From the NCBI GenBank assembly GCA_002412545.1, contig DHVG01000006.1, positions 25,915 to 53,911 of the forward strand: a DNA stretch of 27,997 bases, read 5' to 3'. The notes under the pieces are model-generated. The model was not told where the DNA came from. It ran no database searches and worked only from the letters and a program-made list of their open reading frames with translations. This DNA comes from Elusimicrobia bacterium UBA5214. GTDB taxonomy: Bacteria; Elusimicrobiota; UBA5214. The position numbers were made by a program, and so were the translations under genes. Below, in pieces: positions 1 to 7,363 of the stretch. Each line of letters begins with the position of its first letter. Position 1 is the stretch's first letter.

Positions 1-67
1 ACAATTGCTACATTTACTACTCGGTTGTTCATCTACCTTCCTCCCTTTTATTTTTTGTTTAGATTTT

Positions 68-150
68 CTGCCGGGGAGTGCTTACCCCCTACCGTTTGGT
101 GCTGACCAACTGCCCGGGGATGCGTATCCCTGCCGGTGGTTGCAGAACCA
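68..150 (-). repeat. Tandem array of four hairpins after tRNA-Gln
   Basis: Immediately 3' of tRNA-Gln, the minus strand carries four units of 20-21 bp. Each unit is a 12-14 nt hairpin followed by a copy of the last nucleotides of the tRNA (CCGGCAG: acceptor strand plus discriminator). On the plus strand the spacers start at 68, 89, 110, 130 and 151, the last being the tRNA itself. The hairpins are at 75-88, 96-109, 118-129 and 137-150. Their stems all differ, yet each still pairs, and each is closed by U-A around a loop ending in GC (CUGC, ACGC, CAGC, AAGC). In the unit at 75-88 one pair is a G-U wobble only when read as minus-strand RNA, the strand of the tRNA. This looks like compensatory change, so either a structured RNA trailer or palindromic DNA is being conserved. 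Function unknown. Confidence 0.8.
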
Positions 151-221
151 CTGCCGGGGAAGGATTCGAACCTTCACTAACGGGTCCAGAGCCCGTCGTG
201 CTACCATTACACAACCCGGCA
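151..221 (-). tRNA. tRNA-Gln(CUG)
   Basis: A 71-nt cloverleaf on the minus strand. The acceptor stem is TGCCGGG/CCCGGCA with seven pairs and a U1-A72 start typical of tRNA-Gln. The T arm is GAAGG-TTCGAAT-CCTTC. The anticodon stem is ACGGG/CCCGT and the loop CTCTGGA puts CUG at 34-36. The discriminator is G and no CCA is encoded, so the 3' end must be completed by CCA-adding enzyme. gltX lies about 430 bp away on the same strand; in bacteria without glutaminyl-tRNA synthetase, GltX also charges tRNA-Gln with Glu. Confidence 0.93.
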
Positions 222-230
222 ATAACGACA

Positions 231-259
231 GTGATTAAGTTGTTGGTGATTAGTTGTTA
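231..259. repeat. Period-7/8 tandem repeat patch
   Basis: Degenerate repeats of GTGATTA and GTTGTTA fill the short gap between tRNA-Gln and the DUF1844 gene. This is the first of about a dozen patches of the same style in the window, the others lying mostly in intergenic gaps. Confidence 0.6.
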
Positions 260-281
260 GCTAAAGAACAAATCAAAAAAT

Positions 282-614
282 TTAGGGAATACTTCCGGTG
301 TTCTCTTTTTTTGTTTCTGCGGAATCTGTGGATTTTTTCTCTGCGTTCTCCGCGGTTCCTTTCTTTACTTCATCAACATAATTCAGTTGTAAATCGGCTA
401 AGATATTATTTAGAATTTTTTCTTCTTTTTCGGTAAGATTACCTTTAGTTTTTTCTTTAAGCATTAATAACATATCAATAGTTGTTTTCGCTTGTTCAAG
501 ATTGCGTTCAATTTTGCTACTTAAGGGATTAGCAATCTTACCCAATTGTTGTAAAACTAAAGTTGAAAGTGAGAAAATTAAACCAGTAAAATAAGAATTG
601 CTTTCCTCATCCAT
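282..614 (-). CDS. DUF1844 family protein
   Basis: A 110-residue cytosolic protein. The first 80 residues fit the DUF1844 family: a hydrophobic helix (about 9-22), then LGKIANPLSS, then the characteristic stretch with AKTTIDMLLMLKEKTKGNL around 41-59 and TEKEEKILNNIL. The family's function is not known. The start follows a good ribosome site (AAAGGAG, 6 nt before ATG 614). The last 25 residues or so (KGTAENAEKKSTDSAETK) are low complexity and are encoded by DNA resembling a CGCAGA/CCGCGGA-type intergenic repeat, so the C-terminus has probably been extended by repeat DNA. It follows gltX on the same strand with a 36-bp gap, so co-transcription is likely. Confidence 0.8.
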   Translation of the reverse strand: MDEESNSYFTGLIFSLSTLVLQQLGKIANPLSSKIERNLEQAKTTIDMLLMLKEKTKGNLTEKEEKILNNILADLQLNYVDEVKKGTAENAEKKSTDSAETKKENTGSIP

Positions 615-639
615 TTTTTGCTCCTTTTTTAATTATCAG

Positions 640-667
640 TTCACTACTCACTATCCACTAACCACTA
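640..667. repeat. Heptamer repeat overlapping the gltX stop
   Basis: Four heptamers on the plus strand (TTCACTA, CTCACTA, TCCACTA, ACCACTA). The second supplies the gltX stop codon (CTA, read as TAG) and the third and fourth encode its last residues VVSG. Confidence 0.8.
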
Positions 668-2096
668 TTTTGGTAAATATTTTCGCCTTTTCTATTCTTT
701 TGATTACTCGTTCTTTACCTAAAAGTTCTAACATATGAAATAAAGATGGTCCCTCAGTTTTACCCGAAACCGCTACTCTTAACGGGTGGAAAACCTGCTT
801 GGTATTAAGGTTTTTTTCGGCACAATATTTACGGACAATTTCCTCAAGATGGTCGGCATTGAAATTTTCCTGTGCATTCAAAAAAACTGCTGAATCGTCT
901 AAAATTTTATCCGTTCCTTCTTTACGGAGAACTTTATTTATAGCTTCCTCACGATAAATAATATCTTCTTTAAAAAAGAATTCTAATAGATTGGGGATAT
1001 CAGTCAAAAGTTTTATTTTTTCCTGTTCCAGAGCAAGTGCTTTTTTTATGTAATTCTCGTCAGTATTCTCAGGTATTAAGTTCGCCTTTTCTAACTCTTC
1101 ACGGCCATAAAAGTAAAATTTTTCTATCGGTATCTGACGAATATATAGACTGTTCAACCAGACAAGTTTTTGTAAGTCAAAAACTGCCGCTGATTTACCA
1201 CATCTTTCTAAAGAAAAGTTTTTAATCAATTCTTCAGAGGCAAAAATTTCTTCACTTTCTTTTGTTCCCCAACCAAGAAGAGCTAAATAATTGATTAATG
1301 CTTCAGGTAGATAACCCTGTTTTTTATATTCAAGAACTGAGACCGCACCGTGTCTTTTGGATAATCTTCCCCGGTCAATCCCAAGAATCATCGGGAAATG
1401 AGCAAATTTAGGTAGTTGCCAGTTAAATGCTTGGTAAAGTAAAATTTGTCGTGGAGTATTAGAAATATGGTCATCGCCACGGAGAACATGGGTTATTTCC
1501 ATCAGTTGGTCATCAGTGACTACGGCAAAATTGTAGGTAGGTACAGAATCAGATTTTAAAAGGACAAAATCGTCAAGGAGAAGATTTTCAAATTTTACTT
1601 CCCCGTGGATTAAATCAACAAATGTTGTTTCACCTTTTCTTGGTGTTTTGAAACGGACTACCGGTTTACGCTCCTGTTTTTCATACTCTTTTTTTTCTTC
1701 TTCAGTTAGATAGCGACAGCGGCCATCATATTTTGGTGGTTTTTTTTCAGCTAAAGCTGACTGGCGAATATCTTCTAATTCTTCCGGGGTGCAATAACAG
1801 TAGTATGCTTTTTCTTCTTGAATAAGTTGCTCAGCATATTTCTTGTAAATATCTAATCTTTCCATTTGAAAATAAGGACCTTCATCCCAATTTAAACCCA
1901 GCCATTGTAATCCTTCAATAATCACTTTGATTGCTTCTTCAGTAGACCGTGCCCGGTCAGTATCTTCAATCCGTAAGATAAATACCCCTTGGTTTTGCCG
2001 CGCAAAAAGCCAGTTATATAATGCGGTTCTTACACTGCCTAAATGGAGATAACCTGTAGGGGATGGAGCAAAACGAACTCGGACTTTGTTATTCAT
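651..2096 (-). CDS. gltX: Glutamyl-tRNA synthetase
   Basis: A 481-residue class I aminoacyl-tRNA synthetase that activates glutamate and attaches it to tRNA-Glu. The HIGH-type signature is in APSPTGYLHLGSVRTAL near the N-terminus and the KMSKS-type signature is RLSKRHG near residue 240; length and order are those of bacterial GltX. The pocket sequence RIEDTDRAR is present. tRNA-Gln(CUG) lies nearby, so a non-discriminating enzyme feeding a GatCAB amidotransferase is possible, but neither gatCAB nor glnS is in the window. I see no clear ribosome site before ATG 2096, which is preceded by an octamer-repeat region following hisG. The last residues VVSG and the stop are encoded by heptamer repeats. 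Confidence 0.95.
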   Translation of the reverse strand: MNNKVRVRFAPSPTGYLHLGSVRTALYNWLFARQNQGVFILRIEDTDRARSTEEAIKVIIEGLQWLGLNWDEGPYFQMERLDIYKKYAEQLIQEEKAYYCYCTPEELEDIRQSALAEKKPPKYDGRCRYLTEEEKKEYEKQERKPVVRFKTPRKGETTFVDLIHGEVKFENLLLDDFVLLKSDSVPTYNFAVVTDDQLMEITHVLRGDDHISNTPRQILLYQAFNWQLPKFAHFPMILGIDRGRLSKRHGAVSVLEYKKQGYLPEALINYLALLGWGTKESEEIFASEELIKNFSLERCGKSAAVFDLQKLVWLNSLYIRQIPIEKFYFYGREELEKANLIPENTDENYIKKALALEQEKIKLLTDIPNLLEFFFKEDIIYREEAINKVLRKEGTDKILDDSAVFLNAQENFNADHLEEIVRKYCAEKNLNTKQVFHPLRVAVSGKTEGPSLFHMLELLGKERVIKRIEKAKIFTKIVVSG

Positions 2097-2106
2097 AATT
2101 CAATGA

Positions 2107-2219
2107 GTGGTTAAGTTGCTAAGTGGATAAGTTGATAGTTTAAATTTTCACAGAATAGCTAACTTAACAAAATATCAAACTAACAAACTAACAACCTAAC
2201 CACTTAACAACTTATCAAC
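2107..2219. repeat. Inverted pair of octamer-repeat arms
   Basis: This nearly fills the gap between hisG and gltX. The left arm (2107-2138) is four octamers of the form GTGGTTAA / GTTGCTAA / GTGGATAA / GTTGATAG. The right arm (2176-2219) is five and a half octamers such as CAACCTAA, CCACTTAA, CAACTTAT, i.e. the same family in the opposite orientation. The arms could pair imperfectly across about 37 bp. No gene is present between them. Confidence 0.85.
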
Positions 2220-2229
2220 GATTTTATTC

Positions 2230-3099
2230 TTAATAAATCACTTTATTCAACGGGTATTCGATAATACCTTCAGCACCGATTTCTTTAAGTTTAGGGATGA
2301 TTTTTTTTACTTCTTTTTCTTCTAAAATAACTTCAATTGCAATCCACCCGGGTAAAGTCAAACGAGATACAGTAGGACGTTTTAAAGAAGGTAAAAATTG
2401 CATTACTTTGGCAAGTTTTTTTTCTTCTAAGTTCATTTTCAATCCGACCATTCCTTCAGCATTAAGTGCACCTTGAAGAAGAAGAAATAAATTTTCCATC
2501 TTTTTTCTTTTTTCTGAATTTTTCCATGCTTTTAAGTTAGCAATAAACCGTGGTGTAGAAATAAGCACATCCTCAATTATCCGTAATTTATTTGCTTTCA
2601 AAGACGCACCGGTCTCGGTTATTTCTACAATCGCATCAGCTAAAGCTGGCACTTTTGCTTCGGTTGCCCCCCAGGAAAATTCTACACTTGCTTTGACTTT
2701 ATTTTTTGCTAAATATTTTTTTACCAGAGTAACTGCTTCCGTAGCAATGTGTTTATTCTCTAAATCTTTCACTGAACGGATTGACGAATTTTCCGGTACT
2801 GCGAGCACCCAGCGTACCGGACGCAGTCCGGATTTGGCATAGACGAGCTCACCAATTTCTTTAATTTTTGCTTCGTTTTCACAAATCCAATCATAACCGG
2901 TAATTCCACAATCAAAGACACCTTGCTCAACATACTTAGCAATTTCCTGTGCCCGAACAAGAATAATTTCTAATTCTTCATCATCACAAGAAGGGAAATA
3001 AGACCGTTCAGAAGGATAAATTTTTATTCCAGCTTTACGAAAAAGTTCTAAGGTAGTTTCTTGTAGACTGCCTTTTGGTAAACCAAGTTTTAGACGCAT
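2230..3099 (-). CDS. hisG: ATP phosphoribosyltransferase, long form
   Basis: First enzyme of histidine synthesis: joins ATP and PRPP. At 289 residues it matches the long, hexameric HisG-L type, which carries a C-terminal ACT-like regulatory domain (here roughly the last 75 residues) and does not need HisZ. The PRPP-binding stretch DAIVEITETGASLKANKL and the start LGLPKGSLQ are typical. I chose the second ATG (3099) because GGAGG sits 8 nt before it; the upstream ATG at 3114 would overlap that ribosome site. It stands alone, with no other his genes in the window, and has its own consensus promoter at 3139-3168. Feedback inhibition by histidine is known for the family. Confidence 0.93.
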   Translation of the reverse strand: MRLKLGLPKGSLQETTLELFRKAGIKIYPSERSYFPSCDDEELEIILVRAQEIAKYVEQGVFDCGITGYDWICENEAKIKEIGELVYAKSGLRPVRWVLAVPENSSIRSVKDLENKHIATEAVTLVKKYLAKNKVKASVEFSWGATEAKVPALADAIVEITETGASLKANKLRIIEDVLISTPRFIANLKAWKNSEKRKKMENLFLLLQGALNAEGMVGLKMNLEEKKLAKVMQFLPSLKRPTVSRLTLPGWIAIEVILEEKEVKKIIPKLKEIGAEGIIEYPLNKVIY

Positions 3100-3138
3100 T
3101 ATGTTTTCCTCCATTAAAAATATTTGTAATTAAACCAA

Positions 3139-3168
3139 ATTGTAGCATTTCTGGAGAGTTTTTGTCAA
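3139..3168 (-). promoter_or_regulatory. Sigma70-type promoter for hisG
   Basis: On the minus strand, TTGACA (3163-3168), an 18-nt spacer and TACAAT (3139-3144). Predicted transcription start is near 3132, about 33 nt before hisG. Its -35 box lies in one arm of a perfect 10-bp inverted repeat (3163-3172 and 3191-3200) whose other arm holds the -35 box of the rpmH promoter. Confidence 0.75.
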
Positions 3169-3194
3169 CCCCACCCCACTGAAGGACACAGGGG

Positions 3195-3223
3195 TTGACA
3201 GTAGAAAAAAATTAAATTATAAT
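3195..3223 (+). promoter_or_regulatory. Perfect consensus promoter for rpmH operon
   Basis: TTGACA (3195-3200), a 17-nt spacer and TATAAT (3218-3223), i.e. the ideal sigma70 promoter. The expected start of transcription is about 3229-3231, only 3-5 nt before the rpmH ATG at 3234, and no ribosome site is visible. The rpmH message may therefore be leaderless when made from this promoter. Confidence 0.85.
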
Positions 3224-3233
3224 AAAAAACAAT

Positions 3234-3371
3234 ATGGTAAAACGAACATATCAACCTTCATGCCGGAAAAGAAAAAAAACACATGGTTTTCGTGTCAGAA
3301 TGCGCACTCCGGGTGGACGAAATGTTTTGAAACGGAGACGTGGAAAAGGACGCTACAGTCTTACTCCTTGA
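3234..3371 (+). CDS. rpmH: Ribosomal protein L34
   Basis: A 45-residue, very basic protein of the large ribosomal subunit. It begins MVKRTYQPS and contains the invariant THGFRVRMRTPGGR block followed by RRRGKGRYSLTP, covering the full L34 family. It heads the conserved rpmH-rnpA-yidD-yidC-mnmE cluster. Its stop codon TGA (3369-3371) overlaps a TTG that is the best start for rnpA, giving a 4-nt overlap. There is no visible ribosome site, and the promoter places the start of transcription just upstream of the ATG. Confidence 0.97.
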   Translation: MVKRTYQPSCRKRKKTHGFRVRMRTPGGRNVLKRRRGKGRYSLTP

Positions 3372-3766
3372 AAAAGAAGTGTGGTTTTACTAAAGCAGAA
3401 CGATTATCCAGAAATAGGGAATTCAGACGTATTTTTCGCGAAGGCAAATCCTTTTCCAATCAAAATTTAATAATTTATATTTATAAACGCAGTCCTGAAG
3501 AAGACGGACAAGTACGTCTGGGTTTAGTTGTAAGTCGTAAACTTGGGGAAGCGGTTAAAAGAAACAAGTTAAAACGGCGTCTGCGCGAAATATTTCGTCT
3601 GCATAAACATTTGCTTAAACCGGGTTTGGATATGATTTTTTTACCCCGTAATCAAGCAATAAATTGTAATTATCAAGAACTGGAAAAAAGTGTTTTGTCC
3701 ATTTTCAAACGGGCAAAACTTTTTTGTAACACGAATCCCGTAAATGGAATTCTACGGGACGAATAA
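3368..3766 (+). CDS. rnpA: Ribonuclease P protein component
   Basis: Protein subunit of RNase P, which binds the RNA subunit and helps cut 5' leaders from pre-tRNAs. The RNR signature is clear (RNKLKRRLREIFR), preceded by LGLVVSRKLGEAVK as in the family. I chose TTG 3368 (132 residues, KKKCGFTKAERLSRNREF after the start), because the homologous region begins there and it overlaps the rpmH stop by 4 nt, suggesting coupling. The same frame stays open back through rpmH to ATG 3260 (168 residues). The extra 36 residues would be frame-shifted rpmH. A rpmH gene embedded in an extended rnpA frame is known from Thermus, so the longer form cannot be excluded. Confidence 0.93.
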   Translation: MKKKCGFTKAERLSRNREFRRIFREGKSFSNQNLIIYIYKRSPEEDGQVRLGLVVSRKLGEAVKRNKLKRRLREIFRLHKHLLKPGLDMIFLPRNQAINCNYQELEKSVLSIFKRAKLFCNTNPVNGILRDE

Positions 3767-3784
3767 CGAACCGAATCAACACTA

Positions 3785-4015
3785 ATGAAAAGAGTAATTT
3801 TGTTTTTGATAAAAATGTACCAAAAGATTTCTATTTTCTTACCGGCAAGTTGTCGGTTTTATCCTTCTTGTTCAGAATATGCATCCCAAGCAATTGCTCA
3901 ATATGGTCTATTAAAAGGATGTTTTTATAGTGTGAAACGATTGCTTCGTTGTCATCCTTTAAATCCCGGTGGTTACGACCCGGTAGGAGAGGTTTTTCCA
4001 TGCAAAAAAATGTAA
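3785..4015 (+). CDS. yidD: Membrane protein insertion efficiency factor
   Basis: A 76-residue YidD protein that helps YidC insert inner-membrane proteins. An N-terminal hydrophobic helix is followed by the family signature LPASCRFYPSCSEYA, then the helix ending KRLLRCHPLNPGGYDPV. It starts 18 nt after rnpA with no strong ribosome site, so coupling to rnpA translation is likely. Its 3' end overlaps yidC by 16 nt, the usual tight arrangement. Confidence 0.95.
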   Translation: MKRVILFLIKMYQKISIFLPASCRFYPSCSEYASQAIAQYGLLKGCFYSVKRLLRCHPLNPGGYDPVGEVFPCKKM

Positions 4016-5520
4016 TCTTAGCGACGATTCTTTCCTTATTGGTTATTTTCGCTTGGTATAGATTTTTTATTCCTCATTTTTCTCCACCAATAACGGAAAT
4101 GAAGAAACCGCCAGTTTTAGAGAAAGAAAGTGCAGTTCCTCTGCCACTACCACAGGAATTAAAACCAAAAATTGAGAAAGTAGAAAAAGAAATACCACTT
4201 GACTTAGAAAAGAAGAGTATTATTTTTACCACTGCTGGTGCTGGGGTTAAACATTGGATTCTTAAGGAAAAAAATGAAACAATTGATTTAGTTCTGGGAA
4301 ATAAAGAGAATAATTTTTTCTTTGCTACTTTACCTGAATTAAATTACGAATTATTAAGTAAAGATGAAAGAAAAATAATTTTCCAGGCAGTTACCTCGGA
4401 AAATATTTCAATCAAAAAGACTTACGAGTTTGTTGATGACCCTTATTTTGGTTATCTTGACCTTGAGATTACTAATCTTGAAAATAAAGAAAAACAATTT
4501 ACCTTTCCTTTACTTAATCTAGGTCCGGGGTTAGGTACTGATGAAAAAGGATTAAAAGAAAATATTCGTCATCTTCGTCCTTTAGGTTATCGGAATAAAT
4601 TGGTAGAAAAACTCAAATTTAACACCTATGATGGTAATTGGTTTTGGTTTGGCATTGATAACCGTTATTTTTTAGCCGCACTTTTGCCGGAGACAAAGGT
4701 TGATATGCTTATCGTAGAAAAAGTCAACCAGCAAAAGATACCATTACTGAAAATAAATAGTAACATTTCTCTTCCAGCAAGAAGTAAAATAAATTTCCGT
4801 TTTCGTTTCTATCTTGGTCCAAAAAAATACAGTGATTTAAAAAAATATCAACTGGGGCTGGAAAAAACAGTTGACTTTGGTCTTTTTGCAGAAATAAGTA
4901 AAGGTGCATTTTATAGTATGAACTGGCTTTATAAAGTGACCGGTAACTATGGATTGGCGATTATCATTTTAACTTTATTTTTACAAATTCTTCTTTTTCC
5001 CTTAACCAAGAAAAGTTTTCAAGCAAGTTTATCTATGAAAAAAATGCAACCTTTAATGGATGAGTTAAAACTTAAATACAAAAATGACCCGAAAAGATTC
5101 CAGGCAGAACTTTTTAATCTTTATCGGACCAAAAAAGCAAATCCATTCAAAGGTTGTTTACCGATGATATTACAAATACCTATCTTTTGGGCGCTGTTTA
5201 CTACTTTACAGAATGCTTACGAATTACGTGGTGCAAAATTTATCCTTTGGATTAAAGACCTTTCACATCCGGATACACTTTTTCGTATCGGGAACATACC
5301 GGTTAATATTTTACCTCTGTTAATGGGAGGACTGATGCTTTTCCAGCAGAAATTAACTACGGTTACTACTGACCCGACACAAAAACAAATGATGTATCTG
5401 ATGCCGATAATGTTTACTTTTCTCTTCTGGAATTTCCCGTCCGGTTTAGTCCTTTACTGGTTTACCAGTAGTCTATTCAGTTCTTTGGGACAACTTTACT
5501 TACTGAAAGCATCTAAATAA
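4000..5520 (+). CDS. yidC: Membrane protein insertase
   Basis: A 506-residue YidC of the Gram-negative type. It has an N-terminal membrane anchor (MQKNVILATILSLLVIFAWY), a large periplasmic beta domain (about 60-320) and a C-terminal core of five membrane segments starting near NYGLAIIILTLFLQILLFPL. It inserts and folds inner-membrane proteins alone or with Sec. I chose ATG 4000 rather than an upstream in-frame codon at 3949, because the N-terminal anchor begins there and AGGAGAGG lies 8 nt ahead. The periplasmic domain is one of the better signs that the host is diderm. No jag gene follows; mnmE comes 10 bp downstream. Confidence 0.96.
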   Translation: MQKNVILATILSLLVIFAWYRFFIPHFSPPITEMKKPPVLEKESAVPLPLPQELKPKIEKVEKEIPLDLEKKSIIFTTAGAGVKHWILKEKNETIDLVLGNKENNFFFATLPELNYELLSKDERKIIFQAVTSENISIKKTYEFVDDPYFGYLDLEITNLENKEKQFTFPLLNLGPGLGTDEKGLKENIRHLRPLGYRNKLVEKLKFNTYDGNWFWFGIDNRYFLAALLPETKVDMLIVEKVNQQKIPLLKINSNISLPARSKINFRFRFYLGPKKYSDLKKYQLGLEKTVDFGLFAEISKGAFYSMNWLYKVTGNYGLAIIILTLFLQILLFPLTKKSFQASLSMKKMQPLMDELKLKYKNDPKRFQAELFNLYRTKKANPFKGCLPMILQIPIFWALFTTLQNAYELRGAKFILWIKDLSHPDTLFRIGNIPVNILPLLMGGLMLFQQKLTTVTTDPTQKQMMYLMPIMFTFLFWNFPSGLVLYWFTSSLFSSLGQLYLLKASK

Positions 5521-5530
5521 TCACCTCTAA

Positions 5531-6964
5531 ATGAAAATTTATTCTGAGGATACAATTGTTTCTATCTCTACACCTTTAGGGGAAAATGGTATCGGGATTG
5601 TTCGCTTAAGTGGGAATACAGCAGCGGAGATTGCCGGGAAAATTTTTCGTCCCAAAGATACAAACATCTCTTTAGATAAAACACCAACCCATAAGTTACA
5701 TTACGGACATATTTCATCTAATGGAACGGTTATTGACGAAGTTTTAGTTTCGGTGATGCGTGCACCGAAAACTTATACTCGTGAAGATGTGGTGGAAATA
5801 AACTGTCACGGTGGTATTGTCCCATTGACCAAAGTTTTGGAGTTATGTCTCAAAAATGGTGCACGGTTAGCTCAGCCGGGTGAATTTACTCAACGCGCTT
5901 TTCTTAATGGGCGGATAGATTTAGCTCAAGCCGAGGCAGTATGTGATTTAATTCGTGCGAAGACCGAACTTGCTTCCAAAATTGCTCTCCAACAGTTAGA
6001 AGGTACTCTCTCGCAGAAAATTAAAACCTATCGTGAAGAATTGATTAATCTTCTTGCCCACTTAGAAGTATCCTTAGATTACATTGAGGAAGATATAGAA
6101 TTTCTTTCCTTGGATGAAATTGAAGATAGGGTTACAAAAATTTTGTCTCAAATTGAAAAGTTATTAGAAAGTGCTGATACAGGTAAAATTTTACGGGAAG
6201 GATTAAAAACTGCAATCGTTGGTAAACCTAATGTTGGCAAGTCAAGTCTTCTAAATTTTTTACTTCGTGAAGAACGAGCAATTGTTACTCCTTTACCAGG
6301 GACAACCAGGGATATAATTGAAGAAACGGTTAATCTCCGGGGAATACCTTTGGTAATCATAGACACCGCAGGTATTCGGGAACATTCTCAGGATTTAATT
6401 GAAAAAATTGGTATTGAACGCAGTAAAAAAACAATAGAAAAAGCCGAACTTATCCTTTTTGTCATTGATTTATCTCAACCTTTAAGTAAAGAAGATATTT
6501 ATATCGCTAAACTGATTAACGAATTTAATCCGCAAGTCGGTGCTGACCGACCGCAAGCAAAGGTCATTATCGTCGGGAATAAGATAGATTTGCCACAGGC
6601 TGTTGATGAAAAAGACTTGAGACAACTATCAACTATCAACCATCAACTATCAACTATTGAAATTTCCGCTACTTTGGGGAAAGGTATAGAGAAATTAGAA
6701 GAAGAAATTTATCAAAGGTTTATTAAAGCAGAATTTTCTCAAGGTGATACTGTACTGATAACTAATTTACGCCATAAAGAAAGTCTTCTGAAAGCAAAAG
6801 AATCACTGCTCAAGGCAAAAGAAGCGATAGAAAAAAAATTATCTTTTGAATTTATTGCTTTAGATTTGCGTCAAGCGTTAGACTCCTTGGGTGAAATAGT
6901 TGGTGAAACGGTTACTGAAGATATACTGGATAGAGTTTTTTCCCAATTCTGTGTCGGCAAATGA
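5531..6964 (+). CDS. mnmE: tRNA modification GTPase
   Basis: With MnmG it installs the 5-aminomethyl-type group on U34 of tRNAs. The N-terminal folate-binding domain covers about 1-118. A helical domain is interrupted by a GTPase domain with GKPNVGKSS near 231, DTAG, and NKID near 348. The C-terminus ends FCVGK, with the conserved catalytic Cys. At 477 residues it is slightly longer than usual. Part of the excess is a run reading LSTINHQLSTIE (about residues 367-377) between the NKID and SA motifs, encoded by five tandem heptamers of the same type found between genes. It is cotranscribed with yidC (10-bp gap), and no clear ribosome site is seen. Confidence 0.95.
   Translation: MKIYSEDTIVSISTPLGENGIGIVRLSGNTAAEIAGKIFRPKDTNISLDKTPTHKLHYGHISSNGTVIDEVLVSVMRAPKTYTREDVVEINCHGGIVPLTKVLELCLKNGARLAQPGEFTQRAFLNGRIDLAQAEAVCDLIRAKTELASKIALQQLEGTLSQKIKTYREELINLLAHLEVSLDYIEEDIEFLSLDEIEDRVTKILSQIEKLLESADTGKILREGLKTAIVGKPNVGKSSLLNFLLREERAIVTPLPGTTRDIIEETVNLRGIPLVIIDTAGIREHSQDLIEKIGIERSKKTIEKAELILFVIDLSQPLSKEDIYIAKLINEFNPQVGADRPQAKVIIVGNKIDLPQAVDEKDLRQLSTINHQLSTIEISATLGKGIEKLEEEIYQRFIKAEFSQGDTVLITNLRHKESLLKAKESLLKAKEAIEKKLSFEFIALDLRQALDSLGEIVGETVTEDILDRVFSQFCVGK
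6624..6658 (+). repeat. Heptamer repeat inside mnmE
   Basis: Five consecutive heptamers: AACTATC, AACTATC, AACCATC, AACTATC, AACTATT. They lie in the coding sequence of the MnmE GTPase domain, between the base-recognition motif (NKID) and the SA motif. Confidence 0.9.
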
Positions 6965-6988
6965 AATTTTAGTTACAGATGAAATCGT

Positions 6989-7057
6989 CCATAGTTGATA
7001 GTCCACGGTTGACAGAAAAAACTATGGGCTATAGACTGTGGACTAATTGTCTTTTTT
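6989..7057 (+). promoter_or_regulatory. Interleaved hairpins before EF-Tu-like gene
   Basis: Two helices with interlocking arms: CCATAGTT (6989-6996) with AACTATGG (7020-7027), and AGTCCACGG (7000-7008) with CTGTGGACT (7036-7044, one G-U pair). The order A-B-A'-B' allows a pseudoknot or two alternative hairpins. A run of six T follows at 7052-7057, just before the ribosome site of the next gene. An attenuator is possible. The arms also show period 7, so they may simply be members of the heptamer repeat family. Confidence 0.45.
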
Positions 7058-7082
7058 GAAGAGAAAGGAGGAGGTGGAGAAA

Positions 7083-7334
7083 GTGGAGACAGTAATTGGT
7101 AAAGTGAGTGATTATTTTGCCCATGTCGGAGTAATGGCACTGGAATTGGAAGCAGATTTAGCGGTAGGAGACACAATTCATATCAAAGGACACACTACGG
7201 ATTTGACCCAGGTGGTTGACTCAATGCAAATTGAACACCAAGATGTTCAGACAGCAAAAGCTGGGGATTCCATTGGGATTAAAGTAAAAGAACGAGTCCG
7301 TAAAGGTGATACCATTTATAAAGTTACACCATAA
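7083..7334 (+). CDS. EF-Tu domain-2-like small protein
   Basis: An 83-residue beta-barrel protein resembling domain 2 of translation factors such as EF-Tu, without any GTPase domain. The pattern is V-I-G-K-V-SDYF ... VGDTIHIKGHTTDLTQVVDSMQIEH ... AGDSIGIKVKERVRKGDTIYKV, i.e. a strand order with the typical GD turns. Such stand-alone proteins are usually annotated as elongation-factor-like and have no firm function. I chose GTG 7083 because the very strong ribosome site GGAGGAGG (7067-7074) lies 8 nt ahead. The gene sits between mnmE and tRNA-Arg/tadA, so a role in translation is a reasonable but unproven guess. Confidence 0.8.
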   Translation: METVIGKVSDYFAHVGVMALELEADLAVGDTIHIKGHTTDLTQVVDSMQIEHQDVQTAKAGDSIGIKVKERVRKGDTIYKVTP

Positions 7335-7363
7335 GTGTCCAAGTAAGAATTGAGAATCTATAC

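Noticed and set aside
5..238. 77-residue plus-strand frame over tRNA-Gln
   Set aside because: It runs antisense through the tRNA and its hairpin array and has no ribosome site.
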